A stretch of 37,221 nucleotides of DNA, from NCBI GenBank assembly GCA_945865375.1, contig CAMBEJ010000037.1, forward strand, positions 1 through 37,221, written 5' to 3'. The notes below the pieces were generated by a model. The model was not told where the DNA came from and searched no databases. It saw only the letters and a program-made list of their open reading frames with translations. Within the stretch, counting starts at the first letter, position 1. The number at the start of each line of letters is the position of its first letter. Positions 1 to 7,140 of the stretch are shown here, one piece after another. The position numbers and the translations under genes are program-made. Source of the stretch: Akkermansia muciniphila. GTDB taxonomy: Bacteria; Verrucomicrobiota; Verrucomicrobiia; Limisphaerales; F1-80-MAGS106.

Positions 1-148
1 TAACACGGATAGCACGGATAAAGTACCCCTCTCAGCTCCCTTTCCTCATCCGTGTTATCCGTGTCATCCGTGGTGTCACTTCAGCGTGGTGAAGCGGCGG
101 GATACCCGCGTCAGGGGAGGCGACCTCGGATAACGTGAGTTGCACCCG
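1..148. repeat. Dispersed MITE-like repeat, copy A (left end outside window)
   Basis: Nearly identical to 6757-6903. Both copies carry interleaved CACGGATA-type units, a facing ATCCGTG arm that could form a hairpin, and the same right end finishing in CGTGAGTTGCACCC. The left part of this copy lies beyond the window edge. It sits just upstream of pgi and no gene is visible in it. Confidence 0.85.
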
Positions 149-210
149 AAGAGCCCTCTGCGCTCTCGCGACTCTTTACACTGGATGAGGGTTTGACATA
201 GTGGAAGACT

Positions 211-1836
211 ATGAGCACCGACTACGGCGAATCCTGGCGACGGTTTCAACGAGGGTACAGCCGGTTCCCCTCAGTGAAATTAGCAATTGATTTAAGCTGC
301 ATAAGTATTAGTGATGACAAGCTTGCTAATTTGAGGGCTCCATTCGAGGTTGCATTTCGTTCCATGGCCCTTCTCGAATCCGGGACGATTGCCAACCCTG
401 ATGAAAGCCGCATGGTTGGCCATTATTGGCTCAGAAATCCAGATCTCGCTCCAAGTCCTGGACTGCGCGACGAAATTGTTGAAACGGTGCGCCGGATCCA
501 CAGTTTCGTGGAGGCGGTACACACCCACAAAATTCAGGGTAGTACGGGCCGCTTTGAAAACCTGTTGGTGATTGGAATCGGCGGCTCCGCTTTGGGGCCA
601 CAATTGGCTTCGCACGCCCTTGGCAATCCTGCCAGCGACAAACTCAAGGCTTTCTTTTTTGACAACACCGATCCCGACGGCATGGAACGAGTTCTCGCCA
701 CAATTGGCGATCGGCTGGGGCAAACCCTAGTCATCGTGATTTCCAAATCAGGAACGACGCAGGAAACCTACAACGGCATGATCGAGTCACGATCGGCGTA
801 CGAGGCGGCGGGACTCAGTTTCCCGGCGCATGCCGTCGCCATTACAGGCAAGGATAGCAAACTGGATCGACTGGCTGCCAGCCAGTCCTGGCTCCAGCGG
901 TTTCCGATGTGGGACTGGGTGGGTGGCAGAACCAGTGAAACTTCAGCTGTAGGCCTGTTACCCGCTGCCTTGCAAGGGTTTGACATCGATTCCATCCTGC
1001 GTGGAGCTGCCGCCATGGATGCGTTGACGCGACACCCTTCCGTGGAGGGCAATCCGGCCGCCTTGCTTGCATTGGCATGGCATGTTGTTGGCTGCGGGAA
1101 GGGCGCTAAGGACATGGTGATCCTGCCGTATAAAGATCGCCTGGAGTTGATGTCCCGGTACCTGCAACAATTGGTCATGGAATCGATCGGCAAGGAATCC
1201 GATCTTGAGGGTAGGATTGTGAACCAAGGAATAGCGGTTTATGGCAACAAAGGGTCCACGGACCAGCACGCGTACATTCAGCAGTTGCGGGACGGGTTGC
1301 ACAACTTTTTTGTCACCTTTATTGAGGTCTTGCGGGACCGATCAGGGGCCGATGTGTGGGTCTCCGAAGGCACCACTTCCGGCGATTATCTCCAAGGCTT
1401 TTATTTAGGCACGCGCGCGGCTTTGAATGGAAACGGTCGAGAATCCCTGACACTCACGTTGGACGAAGTGTCCCCTTTTACACTCGGTGTGCTCATTGCG
1501 CTTTTCGAACGTGCGGTGGGCTTCTACGCCTCCCTTGTCGGCATCAACGCTTACCATCAACCCGGAGTTGAAGCAGGCAAGCGCGCTGCTCAAATCGTCA
1601 TCGAAAAGCAGCGCCAACTATTCACATTCCTCAGAGCGCATCTTGGAGCCCGTTACACGGTTGAGGACCTCGCGCAGCATCTGGGAGGCTTGGACAGCGC
1701 CGAAATTCTTTTCAAAGTGTGTCAACGACTGGTTCAGAACCCTGCTCGTGGAATTCGATCGAATTGTGCGCTAAACCCCTTCGCCACACTGTATTGGGCT
1801 GAAACTGAATCCGAGGTTTCCAAAACCTCTCAATAA
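211..1836 (+). CDS. pgi: Glucose-6-phosphate isomerase
   Basis: Interconverts glucose-6-phosphate and fructose-6-phosphate in cytoplasmic glycolysis and gluconeogenesis. Family motifs are all present in the 541 residues: the sugar-phosphate isomerase (SIS) motif [10 protein letters not shown] near residue 120, SKSGTT near 178, [11 protein letters not shown] near 347, and a C-terminal [12 protein letters not shown] near 448. After that motif about 80 residues follow (FTFLRAHLG... to the end), a C-terminal extension of the kind found in cyanobacterial, chlamydial and verrucomicrobial enzymes. The ATG at 211 is preceded by GGAAG at a 5-nt spacing, a credible ribosome binding site. The gene stands alone, with a repeat element on each side. 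No signal peptide or membrane segment is seen. Confidence 0.96.
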   Translation: MSTDYGESWRRFQRGYSRFPSVKLAIDLSCISISDDKLANLRAPFEVAFRSMALLESGTIANPDESRMVGHYWLRNPDLAPSPGLRDEIVETVRRIHSFVEAVHTHKIQGSTGRFENLLVIGIGGSALGPQLASHALGNPASDKLKAFFFDNTDPDGMERVLATIGDRLGQTLVIVISKSGTTQETYNGMIESRSAYEAAGLSFPAHAVAITGKDSKLDRLAASQSWLQRFPMWDWVGGRTSETSAVGLLPAALQGFDIDSILRGAAAMDALTRHPSVEGNPAALLALAWHVVGCGKGAKDMVILPYKDRLELMSRYLQQLVMESIGKESDLEGRIVNQGIAVYGNKGSTDQHAYIQQLRDGLHNFFVTFIEVLRDRSGADVWVSEGTTSGDYLQGFYLGTRAALNGNGRESLTLTLDEVSPFTLGVLIALFERAVGFYASLVGINAYHQPGVEAGKRAAQIVIEKQRQLFTFLRAHLGARYTVEDLAQHLGGLDSAEILFKVCQRLVQNPARGIRSNCALNPFATLYWAETESEVSKTSQ

Positions 1837-1895
1837 GGTCTATCCAGAGGTTCAACCCCCGCATCTCGGTTAAAACTTAATCCGGCAGTTCATTG

Positions 1896-2038
1896 AACCG
1901 CAAAGATCGCAAAGAACACATAGGGAATGAGTTGCGAAAAACGATGATTCCTCAAAGCATCACCGACCGGATGATCCTCATTGCTCTGCTAGAACTCCAC
2001 AAGTGCTTGGGTTTGAGTTCTCTGCGCTCTTTGCGGTT
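1896..2038. repeat. Inverted-repeat element between pgi and mnmG
   Basis: Two 22-bp arms at 1896-1917 (AACCGCAAAGATCGCAAAG...) and 2017-2038 are reverse complements at 20 of 22 positions and enclose about 100 bp without a gene. The right arm can be read as an in-frame extension upstream of mnmG (peptide FEFSALFAVN), which explains a spurious GTG start at 2003. Confidence 0.75.
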
Positions 2039-2098
2039 AATTCAATTGCTCTTTCTAGGTTAAAGCGGACCGGCATTCCCCGAGCGACCTTCCCCGAT

Positions 2099-4045
2099 AT
2101 GTTTGTTTATCCAAAACTTTATGATGTCATCGTCGTGGGTGCGGGCCACGCGGGCATCGAGGCGGCGCTGGCTTCTGGCCGTATGGGTTGTCAGACTCTA
2201 CTGCTTTCCATTAGCTGCGATAGCATCGGTCAGATGTCATGCAACCCGGCCATCGGGGGATTGGCTAAAGGTCATCTCACGCGTGAGATTGATGCGCTGG
2301 GCGGCGAGATGGCTAAGGCGACGGACATGACAGGCCTCCAATTTCGGATGCTGAACACAAGAAAGGGTCCATCAGTTTGGGCCCCCAGGGCGCAGTGCGA
2401 TAAGAAGGCGTACCAATTCCGCATGAAATGGATCTGTGAGAGCCTGACTAACCTCGACGTCAAACAAGCGCAAGCTCTGCGCATCGTGACCTCGGATGGC
2501 AGCGCCTGCGGCATTGAGACCACTCTGGACGTGCGGTATCGGGGCCGTACCGTCATTATTACAACCGGCACTTTCCTGCGTGGTTTGATGCATATCGGCT
2601 CGAATCAACAAGCGGGTGGACGGGCCGGTGAGGCCGCCGCCGTCGGACTCTCTTCTTCTCTGACAGAATTGGGAATCCAACTGGGCCGGCTCAAGACAGG
2701 GACACCTCCTCGCCTGCTCCGCCGAAGCATCGACTTCTCAAAAACCCAGGAACAGCCCGGCGACGAGCCCGTTCCTTATTTCAGTTATTGGAAAGAGGAT
2801 TTGTTCCACGTGGAACATTCGAAGATCAACCCGCGGGATACGGGTCACTCAGGGGGAAAATACCCTCCGGGTTCGATTCTGGACAGAATTAACGGTCAAC
2901 TCCCTTGTTATATAACCCACACATCCGAGGCTACGGCAACGTTGATTCGCGAGAATCTGCACAAATCGCCGATGTATTCGGGTGTGATCGAAGGGGTTGG
3001 ACCTCGGTATTGCCCATCGATTGAAGACAAAATTGTAAAGTTCGCGGACAAGGAACGTCATCAGATATTCCTAGAACCCGAAGGGATTGGAACGGATGAA
3101 ATTTACGTGAATGGATTTTCGACGTGCCTTCCATACGAGGTTCAAGTTGATTTGGTCCGGACGATCACAGGGTGTGAGCATGCGGAAATCATGCGTCCGG
3201 CCTATGCTGTGGAATATGATTTCGCCTTTCCAACACAACTGTCCGCGTCTTTGGAGTCGAAGTCCTGCCGAAATCTGTTCTTGGCCGGACAAATCAATGG
3301 CACCTCTGGCTACGAGGAGGCTGCTGCTCAGGGACTGATGGCCGGGATCAATGCAGCCAGACGTGTGCGTGGAGAAGAGGAAGTGGTGCTTCAACGCGAC
3401 CAAGCATACATCGGGGTGCTCATTGATGATCTGATTACGAAGGGAGCATCAGAGCCGTATCGCATGTTCACCTCGCGGGCCGAATACCGGCTGCTGCTCA
3501 GGCAGGACAACGCGGACATGCGCCTGTCCGAAATTGGGTTTCAAATCGGTTTGTTGCCGCGACGGAACTTTCAATTGTTCGAGCAGAAAAGGGCCGCTAT
3601 TCTGTCGGAAGTGCGCCGACTCGAAACGACGTTCCAAGGGAGTCATTCCCTTGCCCAGATGTTACGGCGCACCGAAGTTTCCTACTCAGATTTGCCGGGC
3701 GAAGCCCCTGGGTTAACGCCGGAAGTGACGTGCCAAGTGGAGATCGCCATCAAGTATTCCGGCTATATCAGCCGACAAGAAATTGAGGTCCAGAGGTTCA
3801 AGTCGATGGAAGAAAAGCACATTCCAGGATGGATCGATTATGCTGAGGTTCCGAGTTTGCGGAATGAGGCGCGTCAGAAGCTTACGAAAATCCGGCCCGG
3901 AACGCTCGGGCAAGCTTCTCGCATTTCGGGGATCTCGCCAGCGGATATAAGCCTGATTTTGGTGACCATGAAGCGAGGGCCGAAAATTCAAGCGGACACT
4001 GTAGCAGAGAATAAGGATCCGCTCGAGTTGGACGACGGCACATAG
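2099..4045 (+). CDS. mnmG: tRNA uridine 5-carboxymethylaminomethyl modification enzyme MnmG (GidA)
   Basis: FAD-binding subunit of the MnmE-MnmG complex that modifies wobble uridine 34 of several tRNAs. The dinucleotide-binding motif GAGHAGIEAALASGRMG opens the protein. It is followed by MSCNPAIGGLAKGHL, NTRKGPSVWAPRAQCDKKAY, GRLKTGTPPR, GPRYCPSIEDKIVKFADK, GTSGYEEAAAQGLMAG and the C-terminal helical domain with GQASRISGISPADIS. I chose the ATG at 2099 (MFVYPKLYDV, 648 residues). The frame is open upstream to a GTG at 2003, but that stretch is encoded by a repeat arm. Between PYFSY and PCYIT there are about 27 more residues than in the E. coli protein, and this insertion contains a parS-like site. 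The usual partners rsmG, parA and parB are not adjacent. Confidence 0.96.
   Translation: MFVYPKLYDVIVVGAGHAGIEAALASGRMGCQTLLLSISCDSIGQMSCNPAIGGLAKGHLTREIDALGGEMAKATDMTGLQFRMLNTRKGPSVWAPRAQCDKKAYQFRMKWICESLTNLDVKQAQALRIVTSDGSACGIETTLDVRYRGRTVIITTGTFLRGLMHIGSNQQAGGRAGEAAAVGLSSSLTELGIQLGRLKTGTPPRLLRRSIDFSKTQEQPGDEPVPYFSYWKEDLFHVEHSKINPRDTGHSGGKYPPGSILDRINGQLPCYITHTSEATATLIRENLHKSPMYSGVIEGVGPRYCPSIEDKIVKFADKERHQIFLEPEGIGTDEIYVNGFSTCLPYEVQVDLVRTITGCEHAEIMRPAYAVEYDFAFPTQLSASLESKSCRNLFLAGQINGTSGYEEAAAQGLMAGINAARRVRGEEEVVLQRDQAYIGVLIDDLITKGASEPYRMFTSRAEYRLLLRQDNADMRLSEIGFQIGLLPRRNFQLFEQKRAAILSEVRRLETTFQGSHSLAQMLRRTEVSYSDLPGEAPGLTPEVTCQVEIAIKYSGYISRQEIEVQRFKSMEEKHIPGWIDYAEVPSLRNEARQKLTKIRPGTLGQASRISGISPADISLILVTMKRGPKIQADTVAENKDPLELDDGT
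2802..2817. promoter_or_regulatory. parS-like ParB binding site inside mnmG
   Basis: TGTTCCACGTGGAACA is a perfect 16-bp palindrome. It matches the widely conserved parS consensus TGTTTCACGTGAAACA except for one symmetric pair, a variant known among bacterial parS sites. It is read through as the peptide LFHVEH within mnmG. parS sites cluster near oriC and are loaded with ParB for chromosome segregation. No second copy was noticed in the window, and parA/parB are not here. Confidence 0.8.
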
Positions 4046-4184
4046 CGATTCGCAGAGGGTAATGGTGCTTAACCATGCATGGCCGTCACATGATCACGAT
4101 GCCAAAGAAAAACGCGATCCGGAGTGAGGCCAAACAGGAGTCACCGATGCATTGTAGAGAGGCATCTTGAGTCGAGGTCCGTTG

Positions 4185-4213
4185 TTGACCGCCCACGGAG
4201 TCGCTTCTACAGT
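4185..4213 (+). promoter_or_regulatory. Predicted sigma-70-type promoter of the phd/relE pair
   Basis: TTGACC (4185-4190) and TACAGT (4208-4213) are separated by exactly 17 bp. Transcription would start near 4220, only a few bases before the antitoxin ATG at 4223, so the message may be leaderless. This is predicted from sequence only. Confidence 0.45.
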
Positions 4214-4237
4214 AAATTGACTATGAATGCTACTGTA
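4208..4237. promoter_or_regulatory. Candidate antitoxin operator (inverted repeat)
   Basis: TACAGTA (4208-4214) and TACTGTA (4231-4237) are perfect inverted arms 16 bp apart. They overlap the predicted -10 element and the antitoxin start codon. Phd/YefM antitoxins normally repress their own operon through such palindromes, so this is the likely autoregulatory site. Confidence 0.4.
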
Positions 4238-4498
4238 TCCGTCAGCCAGCTCCAGGACCGCGCGCCGGCCGTGGTCAAACAATCCGAAGAATCCGGGCCG
4301 GTTTCGATCTCCAGACATGGAAAGGTCGTCGCGTTTGTTATTTCTAAAGCGGAAGTCGAGGGTTTGCTGGAAACGATCGAGGTTCTCAACAGCCCTCAGG
4401 CGATGGAGGCGATTCGAGCCGCGACCAATGGTCAGTCCGAGTCAGGGAAGTCCTTGGCGCGATTGGAAGAGGAATTGACCAATGAAGAAAACGGTTAG
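4223..4498 (+). CDS. Phd/YefM-family antitoxin
   Basis: A 91-residue antitoxin. The N-terminal part (TVSVSQLQDRAPAVVKQSEESG, then VSISRHGKVVAFVIS) is the Phd/YefM DNA-binding fold, and the C-terminal charged helix would wrap the toxin. I chose the ATG at 4223 because the Phd fold begins there. Codons further upstream (from 4124) encode no family sequence and contain the promoter. The stop at 4498 overlaps the toxin start at 4482 by 17 nt, typical of translationally coupled toxin-antitoxin pairs. It likely represses its own promoter. If the toxin is dead, as the frameshift suggests, the antitoxin is now unpartnered. Confidence 0.85.
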   Translation: MNATVSVSQLQDRAPAVVKQSEESGPVSISRHGKVVAFVISKAEVEGLLETIEVLNSPQAMEAIRAATNGQSESGKSLARLEEELTNEENG

Positions 4499-4772
4499 GG
4501 TCCTCGCCAAACCCGAACAATTTATCCGGTCCCTGGCACCGGACACTCGCCGCAAAGTCTTGGCCGGTCTCCGGGCTCTTGAATCCGGCGGCGGCGATGT
4601 CAAGGTCCTGGAAGGGCCCCTCCAAGGGTGGTATCGCCTCCGCGTCGGACGTTACCGGATCATTTACCGTGAGATGCCAAACCGCGTAGTACAATGCGAC
4701 AATGCGTCTTCGCCGATTCCCGCAATGTGGTTTATGACCTTTTCGAAAAACTTCTGGCGGAAAAACTCCTGA
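4482..4772 (+). pseudogene. RelE/ParE-family toxin, frameshifted near the C-terminus
   Basis: The first ~70 residues fit the RelE/ParE ribonuclease/gyrase-toxin superfamily: APDTRRKVLAGLRALE, then LEGPLQGWYRLRVGRYRIIYREMPNRVVQC. At that point the octamer ACAATGCG occurs twice in tandem (4691-4698 and 4699-4706). The second copy shifts the frame, which ends in a non-homologous tail (DNASSPIPAMWFM...) at 4772. With one copy removed, the frame continues as VFADSRNVVYDLFEKLLAEK to a TAA at 4777-4779, giving the expected C-terminal R..VY motif. RelE-type toxins need C-terminal residues for activity, so the product is probably inactive. An assembly error is a possible alternative. Confidence 0.8.
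4691..4706. repeat. 8-bp tandem duplication (ACAATGCG x2) disrupting the toxin
   Basis: Two perfect adjacent copies of ACAATGCG. Deleting either one restores a full-length RelE-like reading frame. Confidence 0.9.
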
Positions 4773-4779
4773 ACCGATA

Positions 4780-4936
4780 AGCGAGTTTGCGCGGTCAGCT
4801 CGGCGGGTTCGAACAAGGGGATCGGTTCTTGCAATTAATTTTTCGCGAGCCTAGCGCCAAGCGGGTCAGAGATGACTATTGGTATACTCACAAATTCCCG
4901 GCGACAGACAGTTTATTCTGGAACTTGACAAGCCTC
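4780..4936. other. Gene-free stretch after the toxin
   Basis: No convincing gene. A short open segment (WYTHKFPATDSLFW near 4880-4920) may be a remnant, but I do not recognise it. Confidence 0.4.
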
Positions 4937-5096
4937 TGAACTCAGTAAAACGACCGTGTTTAGCCTGAGGCTCGAGCAACTCCAATTCCCTGCTCCCAAT
5001 CGTAATCCTAATCGTAATCCTAATCGTAATCCACCCCTCTGTTTCAAGGGCAACACCCGAGGATTACGATTACGATTACGATTACGAGAAGTTCTG
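4937..5096. repeat. Dispersed repeat with CGTAAT/ATTACG hexamer arms, copy A
   Basis: A conserved head (TGAACTCAGTAAAAC..., GTTTAGCCTG, CTCGAGCAACTCCAAT) is followed by CGTAATCCTAATCGTAATCC repeats. After a short loop come the facing ATTACGATTACGATTACG repeats (about 5061-5096). The two hexamer tracts are reverse complements and would form a long hairpin. The head and first tract recur at 30821-30906. Confidence 0.85.
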
Positions 5097-5124
5097 GAAA
5101 AATCTGAGAGGCGCACCTCAACGA

Positions 5125-5253
5125 GGAGTCAACACACTCGTGCTTGTGCATCGCCAACAATTGATGGAGCAGTGGGTGGAGCATCTCGCCCAATTCCTGG
5201 GGTTGACCACTCGCGAAATAGGTCGCTGGGGTGGTTCCATTAATCCAACGCCG
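5125..5253 (+). pseudogene. Fragment of a superfamily 2 (DEAD-type) helicase
   Basis: One frame reads NTLVLVHRQQLMEQWVEHL then GLTTREIGRWGGSINPTP. This resembles the segment after the Walker motif in superfamily 2 helicases of restriction/UvsW type, where 'LVLVHR..L..QW...L..FL' is conserved. Only about 43 residues remain, with no Walker A and no DEAD box. The fragment starts right after the hexamer hairpin and runs out near the phosphatase stop codon. It is a remnant, not a working gene. Confidence 0.55.
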
Positions 5254-5264
5254 TTATCCCAGAG

Positions 5265-6416
5265 TTACCTTCCGACCACGCCGGGAATGGGCTTGGCGGA
5301 CTTGGGGGACGCGGCTGTAAAGTCTTCGCCGAGGAAGGCTGCGACCGTCGCGGCGATTTGACTTTGTGTGATCTTGACAGTGTTCTCTCGCTCACCCAAG
5401 GCTGCTGTATCGGGACCCAGAATCGCCACCCAAATGGATCCGGATTCCGGGATGGCCTGGCCGTGACTTTTCCATGCTACAGGGGCCGGGCCACGACCGT
5501 GGTCAGTGGACAAAATAAAGGTGGTTCGGTTCCGGTATTGCGGCATGGATTGCACCATCTCCCACAGTTCCCGCACGAACCGATCGAAGTTGTGGGCGGA
5601 ACGGAGGTACAGGTCATAGCGGCTGTCGTGAGCCCAATCATCAGTTTCTCCAAGAGCGGTGTAGAAGGCGCGTGGATGTAATTGAAGCACCATTTCCTGA
5701 GTTGCCAATCCGGCGAAACTGTCCATGGAAACGTCCGACCAAACCATGGTTGTCCGGTCAAGCAAGGATTGCGCAACCGGGGATAAGTTGAACTTCTTTG
5801 TGCCCTCCGGGACATCGAAGGCGCTCCACACTGGGAACCCGGCTAAGTCGGAGTTTAGAATCCATGGGATGACGCCCCAACTCACGCTGGCTCCCACTTT
5901 TCCAGCAAACTGCTTTTGAGTTTGGAGCCATTGGAAAACGTTTGCGTTCGGATTTGGCTTCCGGTCATTGCTTTCGATTCGTGGGTCGGCAATGCCGGTC
6001 AGGAATTCACTGTATCCGGGGTAAGAAAAATTACGACCGTTCGTTACTTGAACAACCGAACCCTTGGCGTGGTGGCCCCAGATCTGACCCTCTTTCGCGA
6101 CTTTGCTCCAGATAAATGGGAGCAACGCAGCACGGCGCGCTTCCGCGGAATTTCTCCAAAAATCCTTTGCAAGAGCGTTGGTATCTTTGACACCCCCTGC
6201 TTCTTTGGTCATCAACCCGGCTTCCGCGCCTCCGAAAACTTCCTGCCAGCGGAGGCCGTCCGTGGTGAGCAAAAATACATTTTGTGTGAGGAGCGTGGCG
6301 GCTTGCAGAACTGAGCCGATGTTCGAAAGCAGAACCGTTGAGAGCACCCAGACGAGAAACCCTCTGAAGGTCCTCTGTGTTGCCCCTATCAGGGTCTGTG
6401 ATATATTATGTATCAT
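5265..6416 (-). CDS. Secreted alkaline-phosphatase-superfamily (sulfatase/phosphodiesterase-like) hydrolase
   Basis: Likely a periplasmic or surface phosphatase, phosphodiesterase or sulfatase. After a hydrophobic segment (FLVWVLSTVLLSNIGSVLQA) it shows the superfamily's first metal motif NVFLLTTDGLRWQEVFGG. A central NFSYPGYSEFLTG is a probable nucleophile region. Then come GETDDWAHD with a D..H pair and the C-terminal STDHGRG metal motif. At about 383 residues it is of usual length for a single-domain member. The start is uncertain: ATGs at 6416 and 6452 both lack a clear ribosome binding site, and the region between lies in a 15-bp direct repeat. The 6416 start puts the hydrophobic segment nearer the N-terminus. 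The substrate cannot be told from the sequence. Confidence 0.8.
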   Translation of the reverse strand: MIHNISQTLIGATQRTFRGFLVWVLSTVLLSNIGSVLQAATLLTQNVFLLTTDGLRWQEVFGGAEAGLMTKEAGGVKDTNALAKDFWRNSAEARRAALLPFIWSKVAKEGQIWGHHAKGSVVQVTNGRNFSYPGYSEFLTGIADPRIESNDRKPNPNANVFQWLQTQKQFAGKVGASVSWGVIPWILNSDLAGFPVWSAFDVPEGTKKFNLSPVAQSLLDRTTMVWSDVSMDSFAGLATQEMVLQLHPRAFYTALGETDDWAHDSRYDLYLRSAHNFDRFVRELWEMVQSMPQYRNRTTFILSTDHGRGPAPVAWKSHGQAIPESGSIWVAILGPDTAALGERENTVKITQSQIAATVAAFLGEDFTAASPKSAKPIPGVVGR

Positions 6417-6448
6417 ATTGTTAAAGAACACGTTGTGATATATTATGT
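6397..6448. repeat. 15-bp direct repeat at the phosphatase start
   Basis: TGTGATATATTATGT occurs at 6397-6411 and again at 6434-6448, a 37-bp period. Both are AT-rich against a GC-rich background. They straddle the two possible start codons of the minus-strand gene. They could be a local duplication or a regulator site. Confidence 0.7.
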
Positions 6449-6452
6449 GCAT

Positions 6453-6679
6453 CCATTACGAACGACAAAGCATACCGTTCCGTCCGGAAAAACGTCACCC
6501 TCACCGAAAAAGTGAGATCGGGGTCAACCATCCTGAATTTCAGTCTCAACCCAGAACTTTTATACGGAAACTGGGGTGCGAGGGCAAACTTTCTTGTCAG
6601 TTTCGACATCAGATCAAAGAAGCCACCAGGCACGATCCACTGCGCGCATCGGTGGGAAAGAATTGAGTGGAAGCTGCTG
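6453..6679. other. Gene-free stretch upstream of the phosphatase gene
   Basis: No convincing coding sequence on either strand. Open frames here run through the neighbouring repeat and have no family resemblance. It should hold the phosphatase promoter, but no clear -35/-10 pair was identified. Confidence 0.4.
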
Positions 6680-6902
6680 GGGTGCAACTCACGGTTTCCG
6701 GGAGGTGTCGTTCGGAGGACCATACCTACCGCAGAATGGGAAGAGTTAACCACGGATAACACGGATAGCACGGATAAAGTACCCATCTCAGCTCCCTTTC
6801 CTCATCCGTGCTATTCGTGTTATCCGTGGGTCAATTCAGCGTGGTTAAGCGGCGGGATACCCGCGTCAGGGGAGGCGACCTCGGATAACGTGAGTTGCAC
6901 CC
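6680..6902. mobile_element. MITE-like element with 14-bp terminal inverted repeats (copy B)
   Basis: The left end GGGTGCAACTCACG (6680-6693) and right end CGTGAGTTGCACCC (6889-6902) are perfect reverse complements 223 bp apart. Inside, CACGGATAACACGGATA units and facing ATCCGTG units form a second hairpin (about 6748-6832). The right two thirds recur at 1-148. There is no transposase gene, so the element would be non-autonomous. No clear target-site duplication was seen. Confidence 0.7.
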
Positions 6903-6916
6903 GGAGCGACTTGTTC

Positions 6917-7042
6917 GGCGCTTTTGCCATTGATCCAGAGCTCAGACTCTGCCAAGTCAATCGTCTCTGACCAAATCACGCCGTAACCATGCTGGTTTGG
7001 GCGCACCTGCTGGAACAAAGCCTCGTCTGCGAGCGGTCGAAA
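6917..7042 (-). pseudogene. DUF2442-family protein fragment
   Basis: On the minus strand one frame reads FRPLADEALFQQVRPNQ then GYGVIWSETIDLAESELW. This fits the C-terminal half of DUF2442 proteins (FepLrD..lF..v... W....DLa.e.Ly), which often sit beside DUF4160 toxin-antitoxin-like partners. There is no start codon or N-terminal half. The frame is offset by one base from the reverse-transcriptase fragment directly before it, and it runs into the right end of the MITE-like element. Confidence 0.55.
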
Positions 7043-7054
7043 CGCTTCGCCGCG

Positions 7055-7140
7055 AAGTAGCTTTTTAAATCAACGTCCACCACCCAGGTCTTTCCCTGGT
7101 CCAGCAGTCCGTTAACTCTCCGCAACGCGTCTTTGCATCG
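7055..7140 (-). pseudogene. Group II intron reverse transcriptase fragment
   Basis: The minus strand reads RCKDALRRVNGLLDQGK then TWVVDVDLKSYF. This matches the conserved segment of group II intron reverse transcriptases (GCKDALRRV...LL..G...VVDADLKSYFD). Only about 29 residues remain, and the catalytic YADD region is absent. The fragment abuts a sorbosone-dehydrogenase-type fragment on the other strand at about 7140. Confidence 0.55.

Noticed and set aside
4937..5096. CRISPR array
   Set aside because: The repeats are 6-bp tandem units without spacers, and no cas gene is near.
6512..6970. 152-codon plus-strand open frame
   Set aside because: It runs through the MITE-like element (peptide TTDNTDSTD is the translated repeat) and covers the antisense DUF2442 fragment.
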